Shown here: positions 64,000 through 64,000 of the stretch, one piece after another
Layout of the letters: every line of letters starts with the position of its first letter
How positions within the stretch are numbered: position 1 is the stretch's first letter
The notes under the pieces: generated by a model
The model's database searches: none
What the model saw: only the letters and a program-made list of their open reading frames with translations
What the model was told of the DNA's origin: nothing
Made by a program: the position numbers and the translations under genes
From: Candidatus Oscillochloris fontis
Lineage (GTDB): Bacteria > Chloroflexota > Chloroflexia > Chloroflexales > Chloroflexaceae
Assembly: GCF_004138135.1 (NCBI RefSeq)
Contig: NZ_RYFD01000019.1
Span: 1-64,000 of the forward strand
DNA length: 64,000 nucleotides
Direction of reading: 5' to 3'

Positions 64000-64000
64000 C

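Overview
The window reads as chromosomal DNA of a filamentous phototrophic member of the Chloroflexota (Chloroflexales-like, in the range of Chloroflexus, Oscillochloris or Chloroploca). This is an inference from gene content: an MGDG-synthase-type glycosyltransferase, a CrtY-type lycopene cyclase, a CruF-type carotenoid hydratase, a multi-module DUF5671-like membrane protein, and many GT-C membrane glycosyltransferases beside large secreted proteins. No rRNA, transposase, integrase, phage gene or CRISPR array was seen. There is one tRNA (Leu, anticodon TAG).

Layout. 1-9.7 kb: sppA, a short-form 6-phosphogluconate dehydrogenase, a GT-C protein, secA and the MGDG-type glycosyltransferase. 9.9-22.2 kb: an all-plus-strand cell-surface block with a methyltransferase, two GT-C proteins, a GT4 glycosyltransferase and a tandemly duplicated pair of secreted proteins. 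22.2-29 kb: another GT-C protein, a histidine phosphatase, dgkA, a UbiB-type kinase and a glutamine synthetase with a strong terminator. 29.2-33 kb: a NACHT-ATPase/FGE fusion followed by an antitoxin/PIN-toxin pair whose toxin is frameshifted. 33-38.9 kb: a TetR-controlled ABC efflux operon with a clear operator. 38.9-45.3 kb: an HD-GYP response regulator, an SPFH protein, a GT2 enzyme, polA and tRNA-Leu. 45.6-54.4 kb: clpS, a beta-lactamase-fold lipoprotein, lycopene cyclase with the DUF5671-like protein, an NfeD-slipin pair and a lone receiver. 54.5-62 kb: cruF with a consensus promoter, a CHAT-NTPase-TPR giant, a dusB/flavoprotein/acyltransferase operon and rpmG. 62.2-64 kb: the 3' part of an AAA/TPR regulator that runs off the right edge.

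Two features go beyond ordinary gene content. First, the gaps are packed with several families of palindromic repeats. In one family the outer arms differ from copy to copy yet each copy stays self-complementary around a fixed GGCGGC/GCCGCC core. Other families begin with GTAG on both strands and supply the TAG stop codons of neighbouring genes, and one repeat sits in frame inside a membrane protein gene. Second, two large STAND/NLR-like genes (NACHT-FGE and CHAT-NTPase-TPR), 23 kb apart, are both bracketed by the same 9-bp GATTACGCA repeat, which suggests cassettes of one kind. They are the best candidates in the window for signalling or defence systems.

All starts were chosen by hand. Several reading frames extend upstream into repeat DNA, and I moved those starts downstream to a Met (or TTG) where the family-like sequence begins.
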